This document shows positions 1 through 5,691 of a stretch of DNA of 7,531 nucleotides, piece by piece. Origin of the DNA: an uncultured Ignavibacteria bacterium. Its GTDB lineage: Bacteria > Bacteroidota > Ignavibacteria > Kapaibacteriales > UBA961. Positions within the stretch are counted from its first letter, which is position 1. Every line of letters starts with the position of its first letter. The position numbers and the translations under genes are program-made. The stretch lies in contig CALMMI010000702.1 in NCBI GenBank assembly GCA_937868245.1, positions 1 to 7,531 on the forward strand. The letters run 5' to 3'. Under the pieces are notes generated by a model. The model did no database searches. It was given only the letters and a program-made list of their open reading frames with translations, and was not told the origin of the DNA.

Positions 1-2
1 TT

Positions 3-353
3 GATGATGACAGACGTGGTGGCGGAGATCGTCCACCGTTCAAAAAATTTGATGACAGAAAGCCAAGTGGAGACCGTCCTCCATTCAAAAAATTTGATGA
101 TAGAAAGCCAAGCGGAGACCGTCCTCCATTTAGAAAGTTCGATGACAGAAGCCCATCTGGCGAAGACAGAAGAGAAGGCGGAGAGAATCGCAGCGAAGGT
201 TATGGTGGCGGCGGTGGAGGCTTCAAAGGAAAAAGACCATTCAGTAAGCCGGGTGGTGGAAGTAAATTTGGAGGAAGCCGTGCTGGTGGAGGCGGTCGTG
301 GCGGTAGTAGTAGTAGAAGCGGCGGAGGCGGTAGGAGCAAAGGTCGCCGTTAA
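3..353 (+). CDS. C-terminal RG/Gly-rich tail of a probable RNA-binding protein (5' partial)
   Basis: The reading frame beginning at base 3 stays open to the TAA at 351-353 and carries no start, so the gene begins upstream. The 116 visible residues are a basic, disordered tail. Three consecutive 15-residue units of the form DRPPF(K/R)KFDDR(K/S)PSG lie at 27-71, 72-116 and 117-161, and the preceding DDDRRGGG looks like the end of a fourth. After them come Gly-rich stretches with RG, GGR and SR pairs, ending GGGGRSKGRR. In this bacterial group such tails sit on DEAD-box RNA helicases, rRNA pseudouridine synthases or RRM proteins, where they bind RNA without strict sequence preference; the catalytic domain lies outside the window, so the family is not decided. 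The frame starting at base 1 gives a longer ATG-started ORF (to 384), but its composition is that of a shifted reading of these repeats. The stop lies 14 bases from the stop of the convergent YkvA gene. Confidence 0.8.
   Translation, partial: DDDRRGGGDRPPFKKFDDRKPSGDRPPFKKFDDRKPSGDRPPFRKFDDRSPSGEDRREGGENRSEGYGGGGGGFKGKRPFSKPGGGSKFGGSRAGGGGRGGSSSRSGGGGRSKGRR
27..161 (+). repeat. Three 45-bp in-frame tandem repeats
   Basis: Units at 27-71, 72-116 and 117-161 encode DRPPF(K/R)KFDDR(K/S)PSG. The first two units differ at a few mostly third-codon positions; the third has diverged more (K to R, K to S). Each unit is exactly 15 codons, so copy-number change would lengthen or shorten the disordered tail without shifting the frame. 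Confidence 0.9.
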
Positions 354-367
354 TACTTCAGACAGAA

Positions 368-811
368 CTATACGTTTTGCTTAAAATTAGTATAGCGTTC
401 GATTTCGTGAGCGAGCATACGTAAAACGGCAGCAATAACAGCTCCATCATCGATATAGCCTACAAAAGGAATAAAATCGGGTATTGCATCAGTCGGTAGT
501 AAAAAATATGCAAGCCCACCGAGTACAATAGCTTTTGATTTCCATTGCAAAGAGAATTTGCGATTACGTACCATTTCGGAAAGCAATTGTATTTCGCGCA
601 GGAGTCGGCGTATAGATATTTTCGACGTGGTGGCTTTATCGGCAAGAGCACGGGTTTTAGCAGGGATTTCCCCTAAAATCCGTTCTTCATCCTCGGGTTT
701 AAGAGCACAAAGCTGTTGTTCGAACAAAATTTGGGCGGTATCATTTTCAGAATTTAGCTGTTCTGTGTTATGAGACCGCCCTTTATTGTTAGTTTTCTTG
801 TTGTTCGTCAT
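368..811 (-). CDS. YkvA-family (DUF1232) protein
   Basis: 147 residues. Residues 92-130 carry the DUF1232/YkvA signature: a hydrophobic helix, then LLPTDAIPDFIPFVGYIDD, matching the family pattern of a P-x-D-x-IPDxIP turn followed by G-Y/F-x-DD. The family is small and widespread, probably membrane-associated, and has no established biochemical role. The N-terminal 45 residues are polar and Asn/Lys/Glu-rich; residues 46-90 are mostly helical and charged. The ATG at 811-809 lies inside the 3' end of the upstream DUF3098-like gene (23-base overlap), which suggests translational coupling and one transcript. The TAG stop is close to the convergent stop of the RG-rich gene. Identification rests on the conserved turn motif; the function is unknown. 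Confidence 0.88.
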   Translation of the reverse strand: MTNNKKTNNKGRSHNTEQLNSENDTAQILFEQQLCALKPEDEERILGEIPAKTRALADKATTSKISIRRLLREIQLLSEMVRNRKFSLQWKSKAIVLGGLAYFLLPTDAIPDFIPFVGYIDDGAVIAAVLRMLAHEIERYTNFKQNV

Positions 812-1082
812 TATTGCGCTTCATTAAAGCATAAGGTATAACTATACAATAGCCGATAACCAAAACAATTGGAGCAACAGAAACAGCCAACGGGTTATTC
901 CATGTTGTTTGGTATTTTGCCGGATCATCGGTAATAGCCGTAGCCATCAACAAGAATCCAACAACCAGAACTCCAAGTCCGGCAGCAAAAAGAAGGTAAT
1001 TGCGTTTGGTGAGCGGAAAATTCCAGAGAACAGCCTTAACTGCAGAGGCTTTTGTCGATTTTGTTTGAAGTGTTTTTGCCAT
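789..1082 (-). CDS. DUF3098-like two-helix membrane protein
   Basis: 97 residues. A basic N-terminus (1-28) precedes a membrane segment at about 29-50 (NYLLFAAGLGVLVVGFLLM), a short outer loop with TDDP and WNNP, and a second membrane segment at about 65-86 ending in IPYALMKRN. The spacing, the FLLMA segment and the P-x-x-L-V-I-G-Y start of helix 2 fit the DUF3098 family of Bacteroidetes and relatives, which are short inner-membrane proteins of unknown function. In many Bacteroidetes the family sits near ftsX and uppP; neither is here. The last 11 codons overlap the start of the YkvA gene, so the two are likely co-expressed. A promoter-like site lies about 55 bases upstream (1136-1167). The family call comes from pattern recall, so it is less certain than the topology. 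Confidence 0.75.
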   Translation of the reverse strand: MAKTLQTKSTKASAVKAVLWNFPLTKRNYLLFAAGLGVLVVGFLLMATAITDDPAKYQTTWNNPLAVSVAPIVLVIGYCIVIPYALMKRNNDEQQEN

Positions 1083-1135
1083 GTTTATTATTAGTTCGAA
1101 TGTTAAACAGTTTATGTTTATTAGTTTTTCATTCG

Positions 1136-1167
1136 CAAACTTAGCTGTTTCGGCGAACGTGTGGAAA
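1136..1167 (-). promoter_or_regulatory. Promoter-like site for the DUF3098/YkvA pair
   Basis: On the minus strand, TAAGTTTG (1143-1136) matches the Bacteroidetes -7 consensus TAnnTTTG exactly. Twenty bases upstream is TTTC (1167-1164) in place of the -33 TTTG. The site lies about 55 bases before the ATG at 1082. No experimental support. Confidence 0.5.
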
Positions 1168-1185
1168 TAGAATTTTTAGTCTTGG

Positions 1186-1193
1186 TAATTTTG
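1186..1193 (+). promoter_or_regulatory. purC: Possible -7 box of the purC promoter
   Basis: TAATTTTG matches TAnnTTTG and lies 60 bases before the purC start. No TTTG is found at the expected upstream distance, so only half of a promoter can be pointed to. It is divergent from, and close to, the minus-strand promoter at 1136-1167. Confidence 0.35.
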
Positions 1194-1252
1194 TCTTATA
1201 TTTAACAGTAAACTTACAATTTTAACAGTCTTTCAACATTCATTCTTTTCTT

Positions 1253-2137
1253 ATGGCTTCTGATGCTCTTTTCAAGTCCGATTTCCCTACTCTAACACTT
1301 TTTCGTAGGGGTAAAGTTCGTGATGTTTATAATCTTGGTGATTCTCTTTTGATGGTTGCTTCCGACAGAATGTCGGCATTTGATGTGGTAATGGATAATC
1401 CGATTGCCGGCAAAGGTGAGATTCTCACTAAGCTTTCACTCTTTTGGTTTGATATTACTAAATCAATTGTTTCTAATCACTTAATTACCTCCAACGTAAA
1501 TGAGTATCCTGAAGTATGTTTGCCCTATTCCAAACAACTTGAAGGCAGGTCGATGCTTGTTCGTAAAACTGTACCATTAGCTATTGAATGTGTAGTACGA
1601 GGCTATTTAGCAGGTTCAGGATGGAAAGAATACTCAGCTTCAAAAACAGTGTGTGGAATTCCTTTACAGGACGGTTTGGTAGAATCTTCCAAACTCCCAC
1701 ATCCGATTTTTACTCCTGCAACCAAAGCCGAAACCGGACATGACGAAAATATACCATTTGAAGAAGCAGAGAAAATCTGTGGAGCGGAACTTGCAGGCAA
1801 AGCCCGTGAACTTTCATTGCAACTCTATAATTTTGCATCTGATTATGCACGTGAGCGGAATATCATTCTCGCTGACACCAAGTTTGAGTTCGGAACTTTG
1901 CCAAATGGTGAGTTAATTTTGATTGACGAAGCACTTACTCCCGATTCATCCCGTTATTGGCTTGCCGAAGAGTACGAGCCAGGAAAGACACAAACCAATT
2001 TCGACAAACAAGTACTCCGTGATTACCTGGAAACATTAAGTTGGAATAAACAACCGCCCCCGCCGCCTCTTCCCGATGACATCATTGCAAAAGTAAAGCA
2101 GAAGTATCAGGAAGCTTTTGATAGACTGACAGCATAA
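1253..2137 (+). CDS. purC: Phosphoribosylaminoimidazole-succinocarboxamide (SAICAR) synthase
   Basis: 294 residues, a normal full length for the longer bacterial form. The enzyme is cytoplasmic and joins CAIR and aspartate, using ATP, to give SAICAR in de novo purine synthesis. Visible hallmarks: the N-terminal nucleotide-binding strand-turn GKVRDVY (20-26); SDRMSAFDVVM (37-47); SAICAR synthetase signature 1, PLAIECVVRGYLAGSGW (108-124); TGHDENI (161-167); signature 2, ILADTKFEFG (205-214); IDEALTPDSSRYW (224-236); and FDKQVLRDYLE (250-260). A Pro-rich run (268-272) sits in the C-terminal linker before the last helix. The ATG at 1253 places GKVRDVY at the usual distance from the N-terminus; no clear Shine-Dalgarno is seen. 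The gene stands alone, with divergent neighbours to the left and its own terminator at 2163-2201, so it is probably monocistronic. No key motif is missing and the gene appears intact. Confidence 0.98.
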   Translation: MASDALFKSDFPTLTLFRRGKVRDVYNLGDSLLMVASDRMSAFDVVMDNPIAGKGEILTKLSLFWFDITKSIVSNHLITSNVNEYPEVCLPYSKQLEGRSMLVRKTVPLAIECVVRGYLAGSGWKEYSASKTVCGIPLQDGLVESSKLPHPIFTPATKAETGHDENIPFEEAEKICGAELAGKARELSLQLYNFASDYARERNIILADTKFEFGTLPNGELILIDEALTPDSSRYWLAEEYEPGKTQTNFDKQVLRDYLETLSWNKQPPPPPLPDDIIAKVKQKYQEAFDRLTA

Positions 2138-2162
2138 ATTAATGCTTCATAGCAACAGTAAG

Positions 2163-2201
2163 GCAGTTCATTCAGAAATAATCAGAATGAGCTGCTTTTT
2201 T
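2163..2201 (+). terminator. Intrinsic terminator of purC
   Basis: GCAGTTCATTC (2163-2173) pairs with GAATGAGCTGC (2185-2195), 11 bp with one G-U pair and an 11-base loop, followed directly by six T (2196-2201). It lies 26 bases after the purC stop. Confidence 0.9.
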
Positions 2202-2297
2202 AGTTAGTAACTACTTTGTGCATCTGCTTTTTTCGCTATGGTCAAAACATGTACAAAAACCTTATACCGCTCAGAATACTTTTAGTAAAATCTCAAC

Positions 2298-2336
2298 AAA
2301 AAAGCCCTTTGCAAGTTATTAACTTACAAAGGGCTT
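2298..2336 (-). terminator. Intrinsic terminator of the tRNA-Arg gene (minus strand)
   Basis: AAGCCCTTTG (2302-2311) and CAAAGGGCTT (2327-2336) form a perfect 10-bp stem, with a smaller AAGTT/AACTT stem inside. Read on the minus strand it is followed by a T-run (A-run at 2298-2303). It lies just downstream of the tRNA 3' end and is probably the original tRNA terminator, left on the chromosome side of the insertion. Confidence 0.85.
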
Positions 2337-2344
2337 AAATCCAG

Positions 2345-2391
2345 TACGCCCGGCAGGAGTCGAACCTGCGACCCACAGCTTAGAAGGCTGC
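2345..2391 (-). pseudogene. 3' half of tRNA-Arg(UCU), split at the element junction
   Basis: On the minus strand the sequence folds as the second half of a tRNA: anticodon stem GCAGC (2391-2387), loop CTTCTAA (2386-2380, anticodon UCU), stem GCTGT, a 5-base variable loop GGGTC, T arm GCAGG-TTCGACT-CCTGC, then acceptor strand CGGGCGT and discriminator A (2345). CCA is not encoded. The D arm and the 5' acceptor strand (expected ACGCCCG) are absent: upstream of 2391 the sequence is AT-rich and unrelated. This is the usual outcome when an element integrates in a tRNA gene: one junction keeps a 3' fragment and the intact gene is rebuilt at the other end. No intact copy is in this window. The copy here should not give a working tRNA. 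Confidence 0.85.
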
Positions 2392-2402
2392 GAATGCCTT
2401 CT
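2382..2402. other. Probable attachment-site core (crossover site)
   Basis: AGAAGGC (2382-2388) and GCCTTCT (2396-2402) are perfect inverted repeats separated by 7 bases, TGCGAAT. The left arm lies within the tRNA anticodon arm; the right arm is on the element side. Tyrosine recombinases bind such inverted core sites and exchange strands across a 6-8 bp overlap; 7 bp is the overlap of lambda Int and of the CTnDOT integrase. The position is seen; the role is inferred. Confidence 0.7.
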
Positions 2403-2403
2403 G

Positions 2404-2435
2404 TTTGTTTCCTTTGCATTATTTTGTTATTTTTG
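2404..2435 (+). promoter_or_regulatory. Promoter-like site upstream of the integrase
   Basis: TTTG (2404-2407), a 20-base gap, then TATTTTTG (2428-2435) match the Bacteroidetes TTTG / TAnnTTTG promoter in sequence and spacing. It directly abuts the att core and is followed by a leader of about 155 bases that holds the repeated 11-mers. Confidence 0.5.
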
Positions 2436-2503
2436 TATAACCATATAATAAAATTACACATAGACTACAAAACTAAAATTGAAACGTTGCGATGTTTGTT
2501 TAT

Positions 2504-2569
2504 TTTGTGTGCAAATTGTGTGAAAATGTAGATTCTAAAAAATGGTTTGTGTGCAAATTGTGTGAAAAT
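2504..2569 (+). repeat. 24-bp perfect direct repeats holding four 11-bp motifs
   Basis: Identical 24-bp blocks lie at 2504-2527 and 2546-2569, 42 bp apart start to start. Each contains two adjacent copies of TTGTGTG(C/A)AAA, so the motif occurs at 2505, 2516, 2547 and 2558. Spacings of 11, 31 and 11 bp keep the sites near the same helix face. Placed between the att core and the integrase start, they are good candidates for arm-type integrase sites or an operator controlling int. Confidence 0.85.
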
Positions 2570-2595
2570 TTCCATTACAATAACAACTTATAGAC

Positions 2596-3900
2596 ATGGA
2601 ACAACAAAAGAAGATCTCAACATTACATATAGCTGTAATGCACGATACACGCCGCCAATTGAAAAGTGGCAATTATCCTTTCAAGTTACGAATAACTCTT
2701 AATAGGAAACGTTACTATTTCAAAACCGCGCTTGAAGCCACTGAAGAGCTATATATACGTGCATATGGAAAAAAGAAAAGAGCAGATGCAAAAGAACTGT
2801 TCGAGCAAATCGAATCCATAAGGAATACTGCAATAAACATATGTAATACTTTACCAATATTTACTCAAGAAGCTTTTGAACGTGCCTTTTTCAAAGAAGC
2901 AACTGTAAGTGATGAAAATGATGTATTTTCAGTATTTAGATGTGTTATTGCAGAATTTGAGGCAGATGGTCACATCGGAAATGCTAATGTTTACAAAACT
3001 ACAATGAGGAGCATTGCAGCTTTTGTAAATGGGAAATTAAAAGAACATTCAGAGAGTAATCGAAGTGGTAAAAAACAACCTGAGATCAAACCACCCAAAT
3101 TGCCCTTTGAGGAAATCACTGTAAAATGGTTAAAGCAATATGAAAAAGCATTATCAGCAGTTCAAGTTGCACCAAGTACCCAGGGCATATACTTTCGAGT
3201 TTTACGACGAATTGTCAATATCGAAAGAAAGAAGAATCAGTCATTACCTTACCCTTTTGGAAAAGATGATTTCACGCCACCTACTGCAACAAAGAACAAA
3301 CGCGCCCTATCTGTTACCGATGTCAGAGCTATCCGTAATTACGAAGCACAATCCGAACCGGAGCAAAGAGCTAAAGACCTATGGGTTTTTTCCTATTTGT
3401 GCAATGGAATGAATGTTGCCGATATTATCAAACTTCATTACAAGGAAATCAAATTCCATTCTAATGGATGCACGATAGAATTTTCACGCCAGAAAACGCA
3501 ACAGAAAAAGGATAAAACCAAAATTCTAATAGAGCTTGATATAGAACCAACCGGACTAATAAAGTCAATAATTGAACGTCATGGGAACAAAACAAGAGAA
3601 GGTTATGTTTTCCCTTATCTCAATGACAAAGATACACCTCGAACTCAATATGCAGCAAAACTATCTCTCCTTCGGTTATTAAATAAAGCGTTGCGTAAAA
3701 TTGGTGAAAATCTAAACTTGGAGATAGATTTGTCGACCTACGTCGCGCGACATTCCTTCGCAACAGTAATGCAACGTAACGGTGTTTCAGTTGCTGAAAT
3801 CAGCGAAGCCCTCGGACACGCCGAGTTAAAAACAACCGAAAACTATTTAGGAGGATTTAGCAATGAGAGCAAACGCTTAAATAGCAATAAGTTATTATAG
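2596..3900 (+). CDS. Tyrosine site-specific integrase (Bacteroidetes type)
   Basis: 434 residues, a typical length. Residues 5-50 resemble the arm-type DNA-binding domain (HIAVMHDTRRQLKSGNYP, then ITLNRKRYYFKT); 105-215 the SAM-like core-binding domain; 235-425 the catalytic domain. Catalytic landmarks: a probable lysine at K300 or K305, R385 in YVARHSFAT, H408 in LGH, and the nucleophile Y417 in TTENYL. Two textbook positions differ. The box I arginine region reads YLCNGMNVADI (267-277), with Asn at both places where related enzymes carry Arg (N270, N273), and the H of HxxR is Tyr (Y382). The second change is common in Bacteroidetes integrases, and the CTnDOT integrase also lacks the standard first arginine, so the enzyme may still be active. 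The gene begins about 200 bp from the att core and reads away from it. The reading frame is intact and no Shine-Dalgarno is obvious. It is expected to insert and, with an excision factor, excise this element. Confidence 0.95.
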   Translation: MEQQKKISTLHIAVMHDTRRQLKSGNYPFKLRITLNRKRYYFKTALEATEELYIRAYGKKKRADAKELFEQIESIRNTAINICNTLPIFTQEAFERAFFKEATVSDENDVFSVFRCVIAEFEADGHIGNANVYKTTMRSIAAFVNGKLKEHSESNRSGKKQPEIKPPKLPFEEITVKWLKQYEKALSAVQVAPSTQGIYFRVLRRIVNIERKKNQSLPYPFGKDDFTPPTATKNKRALSVTDVRAIRNYEAQSEPEQRAKDLWVFSYLCNGMNVADIIKLHYKEIKFHSNGCTIEFSRQKTQQKKDKTKILIELDIEPTGLIKSIIERHGNKTREGYVFPYLNDKDTPRTQYAAKLSLLRLLNKALRKIGENLNLEIDLSTYVARHSFATVMQRNGVSVAEISEALGHAELKTTENYLGGFSNESKRLNSNKLL

Positions 3901-4163
3901 AAGAAGAAAAGTCTCTTCAAAGAAAGACACATAACGCCTGACAAATTCGTTTAGGATTTCATCAACACTGTACTAAAATTTGCAGCATTTGTATAGCACC
4001 TATAACATAAATAAATCTTCTTCCAAATTACCAAGACCAAAGTATATTCTGTCCCCGAATCTTAAGATTGTTACTCAATAAGCAATCCAAATCATTTTGA
4101 TAGTTTTTCATCGAAAATCAAACACAAAGCATTTCTAACTTATTAAATCTTTGAAAGGCAGTT
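3901..4163. other. Intergenic, integrase to unknown gene
   Basis: 263 AT-rich bases without a convincing gene. They hold a perfect 12-bp palindrome AATCTTAAGATT (4058-4069) and, on the minus strand at 4079-4071, ATTGAGTAA, a match to the 11-mer repeated at 6491-6523. No intrinsic terminator follows the integrase. Confidence 0.5.
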
Positions 4164-4850
4164 ATGTTTAAAAAACCTAAATTTGAAACTATTGATGAAG
4201 AGTTATATTACAACAGCCAATTATCCTTAATGGCGTCGCAATACCCTGTACTAGTTAATAAAATGGATCCCGAGTTTTTTGCTAAATTAATCAAGAAAAG
4301 CAAGGAGGATGACCCTTTATCAACAATATTTGGGTTATTCAATATGATGAAGGATTTTTCTGAATGGTGTAAAAAACTAGAGGAAGAATATGAACCTCAA
4401 CGAAGTAAATTAATAGAAGAACATATAAGCTCATTGAAATATTTTCTTTATGAATATACAACTTCTGAAGAAATCACAGTAGAAGCTTTGAAAAGCATGA
4501 GGGTAGATTTAATAAAACTCCTAGAGGTACTTGAACAATTACAAATAAAAAACTTAAATAAAGCATTAAAGAAACCTAAATATCCCCGAATAATAAAATC
4601 CCATTTAGCCACCATTTTAGCCAATGAAAAGATAACGCAAGGAAGTCCTGTTTTTGGATTCTCCAAAAGTAAATTAGCAATCGTAGCATTCAAGCTTTTC
4701 AGAGATCAGAAAGGTAAAAAATTCAAGAATGAGTTAAGTTTTGGTACTTTAGTAAGTAGCAATCGCAAGAGTAACTGCACAAGTAATGAAAAATCAGCTG
4801 TTGTCAACCAATTACGTATAAGTATTAACTATATAAATAATTTGCCATAA
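4164..4850 (+). CDS. Hypothetical protein, 228 residues, element cargo
   Basis: I do not recognise this protein. It is hydrophilic, Lys/Glu-rich and apparently cytoplasmic, with no signal peptide or membrane segment. Residues 1-125 look largely alpha-helical, including a charged stretch (66-92, WCKKLEEEYEPQRSKLIEEH) and a Leu-rich helix (114-135, VDLIKLLEVLEQLQIKN) that could form a coiled coil. A basic linker KKPKYPRIIKSH (136-147) leads to a second region, GSPVFGFSKSKLAIVAFKLFRD (160-181), and a Ser/Asn/Lys-rich C-terminus with a final helix (211-228). The basic C-terminal half could contact nucleic acid, but no motif proves it. The ATG follows GAAAGG at a usable distance. The gene lies between integrase and excisionase-like gene on the same strand, so it may be an accessory factor for integration, a regulator or cargo. 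Confidence 0.75.
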   Translation: MFKKPKFETIDEELYYNSQLSLMASQYPVLVNKMDPEFFAKLIKKSKEDDPLSTIFGLFNMMKDFSEWCKKLEEEYEPQRSKLIEEHISSLKYFLYEYTTSEEITVEALKSMRVDLIKLLEVLEQLQIKNLNKALKKPKYPRIIKSHLATILANEKITQGSPVFGFSKSKLAIVAFKLFRDQKGKKFKNELSFGTLVSSNRKSNCTSNEKSAVVNQLRISINYINNLP

Positions 4851-4861
4851 TTTTAGCTAGT

Positions 4862-4916
4862 AACATATTGGCAACATATTGACAACAATACTATAACATA
4901 TCTATAACAATCAATT
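4862..4916 (+). repeat. 11-bp phased AACA repeats
   Basis: AACA recurs at 4862, 4873, 4884, 4895 and 4906, always 11 bp apart. The first two units are near identical (AACATATTGGC, AACATATTGAC); units four and five share CTATAACA across their boundary. The tract follows the stop of the 228-residue gene and precedes the excisionase-like gene by about 140 bp. It may bind a protein repeatedly on one helix face or curve the DNA. Confidence 0.6.
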
Positions 4917-5055
4917 CTAACTACAAATAATTTTATGATGTTAAAAAAATATAGCAAGTAACAAAAAAGGAAGCAAAAGCTTTAACTTAAATACCCGTAA
5001 TTGCATTTCAAAGACAAGCATTTGTGTTGATTTTTTCAAACCATACGGAGTTTTT

Positions 5056-5397
5056 ATGTTCAAGTTTGAAGATCTGCCAGATATTATGGCAGAAAACAAT
5101 AGGTTACTTTGCGAAGTTAAAGAGCTACTTGAAGTAGTGTCGAAACCTCAAAAATCACCTAATGAATTAATGAATATTACAGAAGCAAGTGAATACCTAA
5201 ACCTTGCAATTGCAACAATATACAGCATGACAAGCAGGAAAGAATTACCATACTGCAAACGTGGCAAGAAGTTGTATTTCAGTCGGGAGGAGTTATCTGA
5301 ATATGTACGTTCAGGGAAACGCTTGACTAATGATGAAATAAAGACAGCTGCTGTTCATAATGCTGCACTAGCCATGATGAAAGGTAAAGACATATGA
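5056..5397 (+). CDS. Excisionase-like helix-turn-helix protein (HTH_17 type)
   Basis: 113 residues. Residues 38-86 form a MerR/excisionase-type winged helix: LMNITEASEYLNLAIATIYSM (helix-turn-helix), RKELPYCKRGKKLYFSREEL (wing), then EYVRSGKR. This layout is typical of small DNA-binding proteins next to integrases on Bacteroidetes conjugative and mobilisable elements, where they act as excision factors or regulators. A short helix (12-28, AENNRLLCEVKELLEVV) may allow self-association; the C-terminal tail (91-113) is less conserved in this family. GGAG sits six bases before the ATG, one of the few clear Shine-Dalgarno sites here. The gene is downstream of the phased repeat tract, a possible target. 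In related elements a helicase or primase gene often follows; here non-coding DNA follows instead. Confidence 0.88.
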   Translation: MFKFEDLPDIMAENNRLLCEVKELLEVVSKPQKSPNELMNITEASEYLNLAIATIYSMTSRKELPYCKRGKKLYFSREELSEYVRSGKRLTNDEIKTAAVHNAALAMMKGKDI

Positions 5398-5414
5398 TTG
5401 TTATCCTAAAACAT

Positions 5415-5446
5415 CCCAAAGCTATTACTAGTAACTTTGGGCTTCC
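5415..5446 (+). terminator. Hairpin after the excisionase-like gene, possible terminator
   Basis: CCCAAAG (5415-5421) pairs with CTTTGGG (5435-5441); the loop contains the palindrome TTACTAGTAA. The following bases are pyrimidine-rich (CTTCCTTTC) rather than a pure T-run, so termination may be weak. It starts 18 bases after the stop codon. Confidence 0.55.
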
Positions 5447-5691
5447 TTTCTACCACACTGAACTAAACCTACATTTCAAGTTACAGATTGTCTCTATGAC
5501 TATCAAATAGAACTGACCGGATCAAACATTCTGCGAAATGACCTATAATTTCTTACTGTGGGTGTTCAACTCTGATATACTTATGATTGGAGAAATTGAG
5601 TGAGAAGCAACAATGAACACAAATGACGACAATAGCAGTATTTATTACTTCTATTAAATGTAATTTTTAATATTTTTTCTGTGTTTATATT
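5447..5691. other. Intergenic stretch before the small HTH gene
   Basis: I find no convincing gene. A 14-codon ATG-started ORF (5613-5657) is too short to support. AATTGAGTGAG (5594-5604) resembles both the 11-mer at 6491-6523 and the motif near the integrase. The last 40 bases are very T-rich. Confidence 0.4.

Noticed and set aside
1..384. 127-codon ATG-started ORF in frame 1
   Set aside because: It reads the same 45-bp repeats out of frame. Frame 3 gives a coherent RG/Gly-rich tail with a typical basic ending, and its stop is better placed relative to the convergent gene.
368..395. CTATAC/GTATAG hairpin at the convergent gene ends as a bidirectional terminator
   Set aside because: Only 6 bp with a long loop and no flanking T-run; it lies within the YkvA coding end.
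558..773. Plus-strand ORF opposite the YkvA gene
   Set aside because: It is antisense to a gene with a clear DUF1232 signature and has no ribosome binding site or family features. The same holds for the minus-strand ORF at 460-651.
909..1094. Plus-strand ORF opposite the DUF3098-like gene
   Set aside because: It is antisense to a gene with two well-formed membrane segments and has no domain-like features.
1603..1800. Minus-strand ORF inside purC
   Set aside because: purC carries both family signatures in the other strand; this is a shadow.
2345..2402. Intron-containing but functional tRNA-Arg
   Set aside because: No tRNA 5' half is found anywhere to the right within the window, no group I intron features are evident, and an integrase follows at once.
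2504..2569. CRISPR array
   Set aside because: Only two 24-bp repeats with one 18-bp gap and no cas genes; the internal 11-bp structure indicates protein-binding sites instead.
3140..3412. Plus-strand ORF inside the integrase gene in another frame
   Set aside because: It overlaps the catalytic domain of an intact integrase and shows no motif of its own.
4448..4693. Minus-strand ORF inside the 228-residue gene
   Set aside because: It has low-information composition, no ribosome binding site, and is fully contained in a longer, better-supported ORF.
5613..5657. 14-codon ORF before the small HTH gene
   Set aside because: It is too short, with no clear Shine-Dalgarno and no leader-peptide signature such as repeated regulatory codons.
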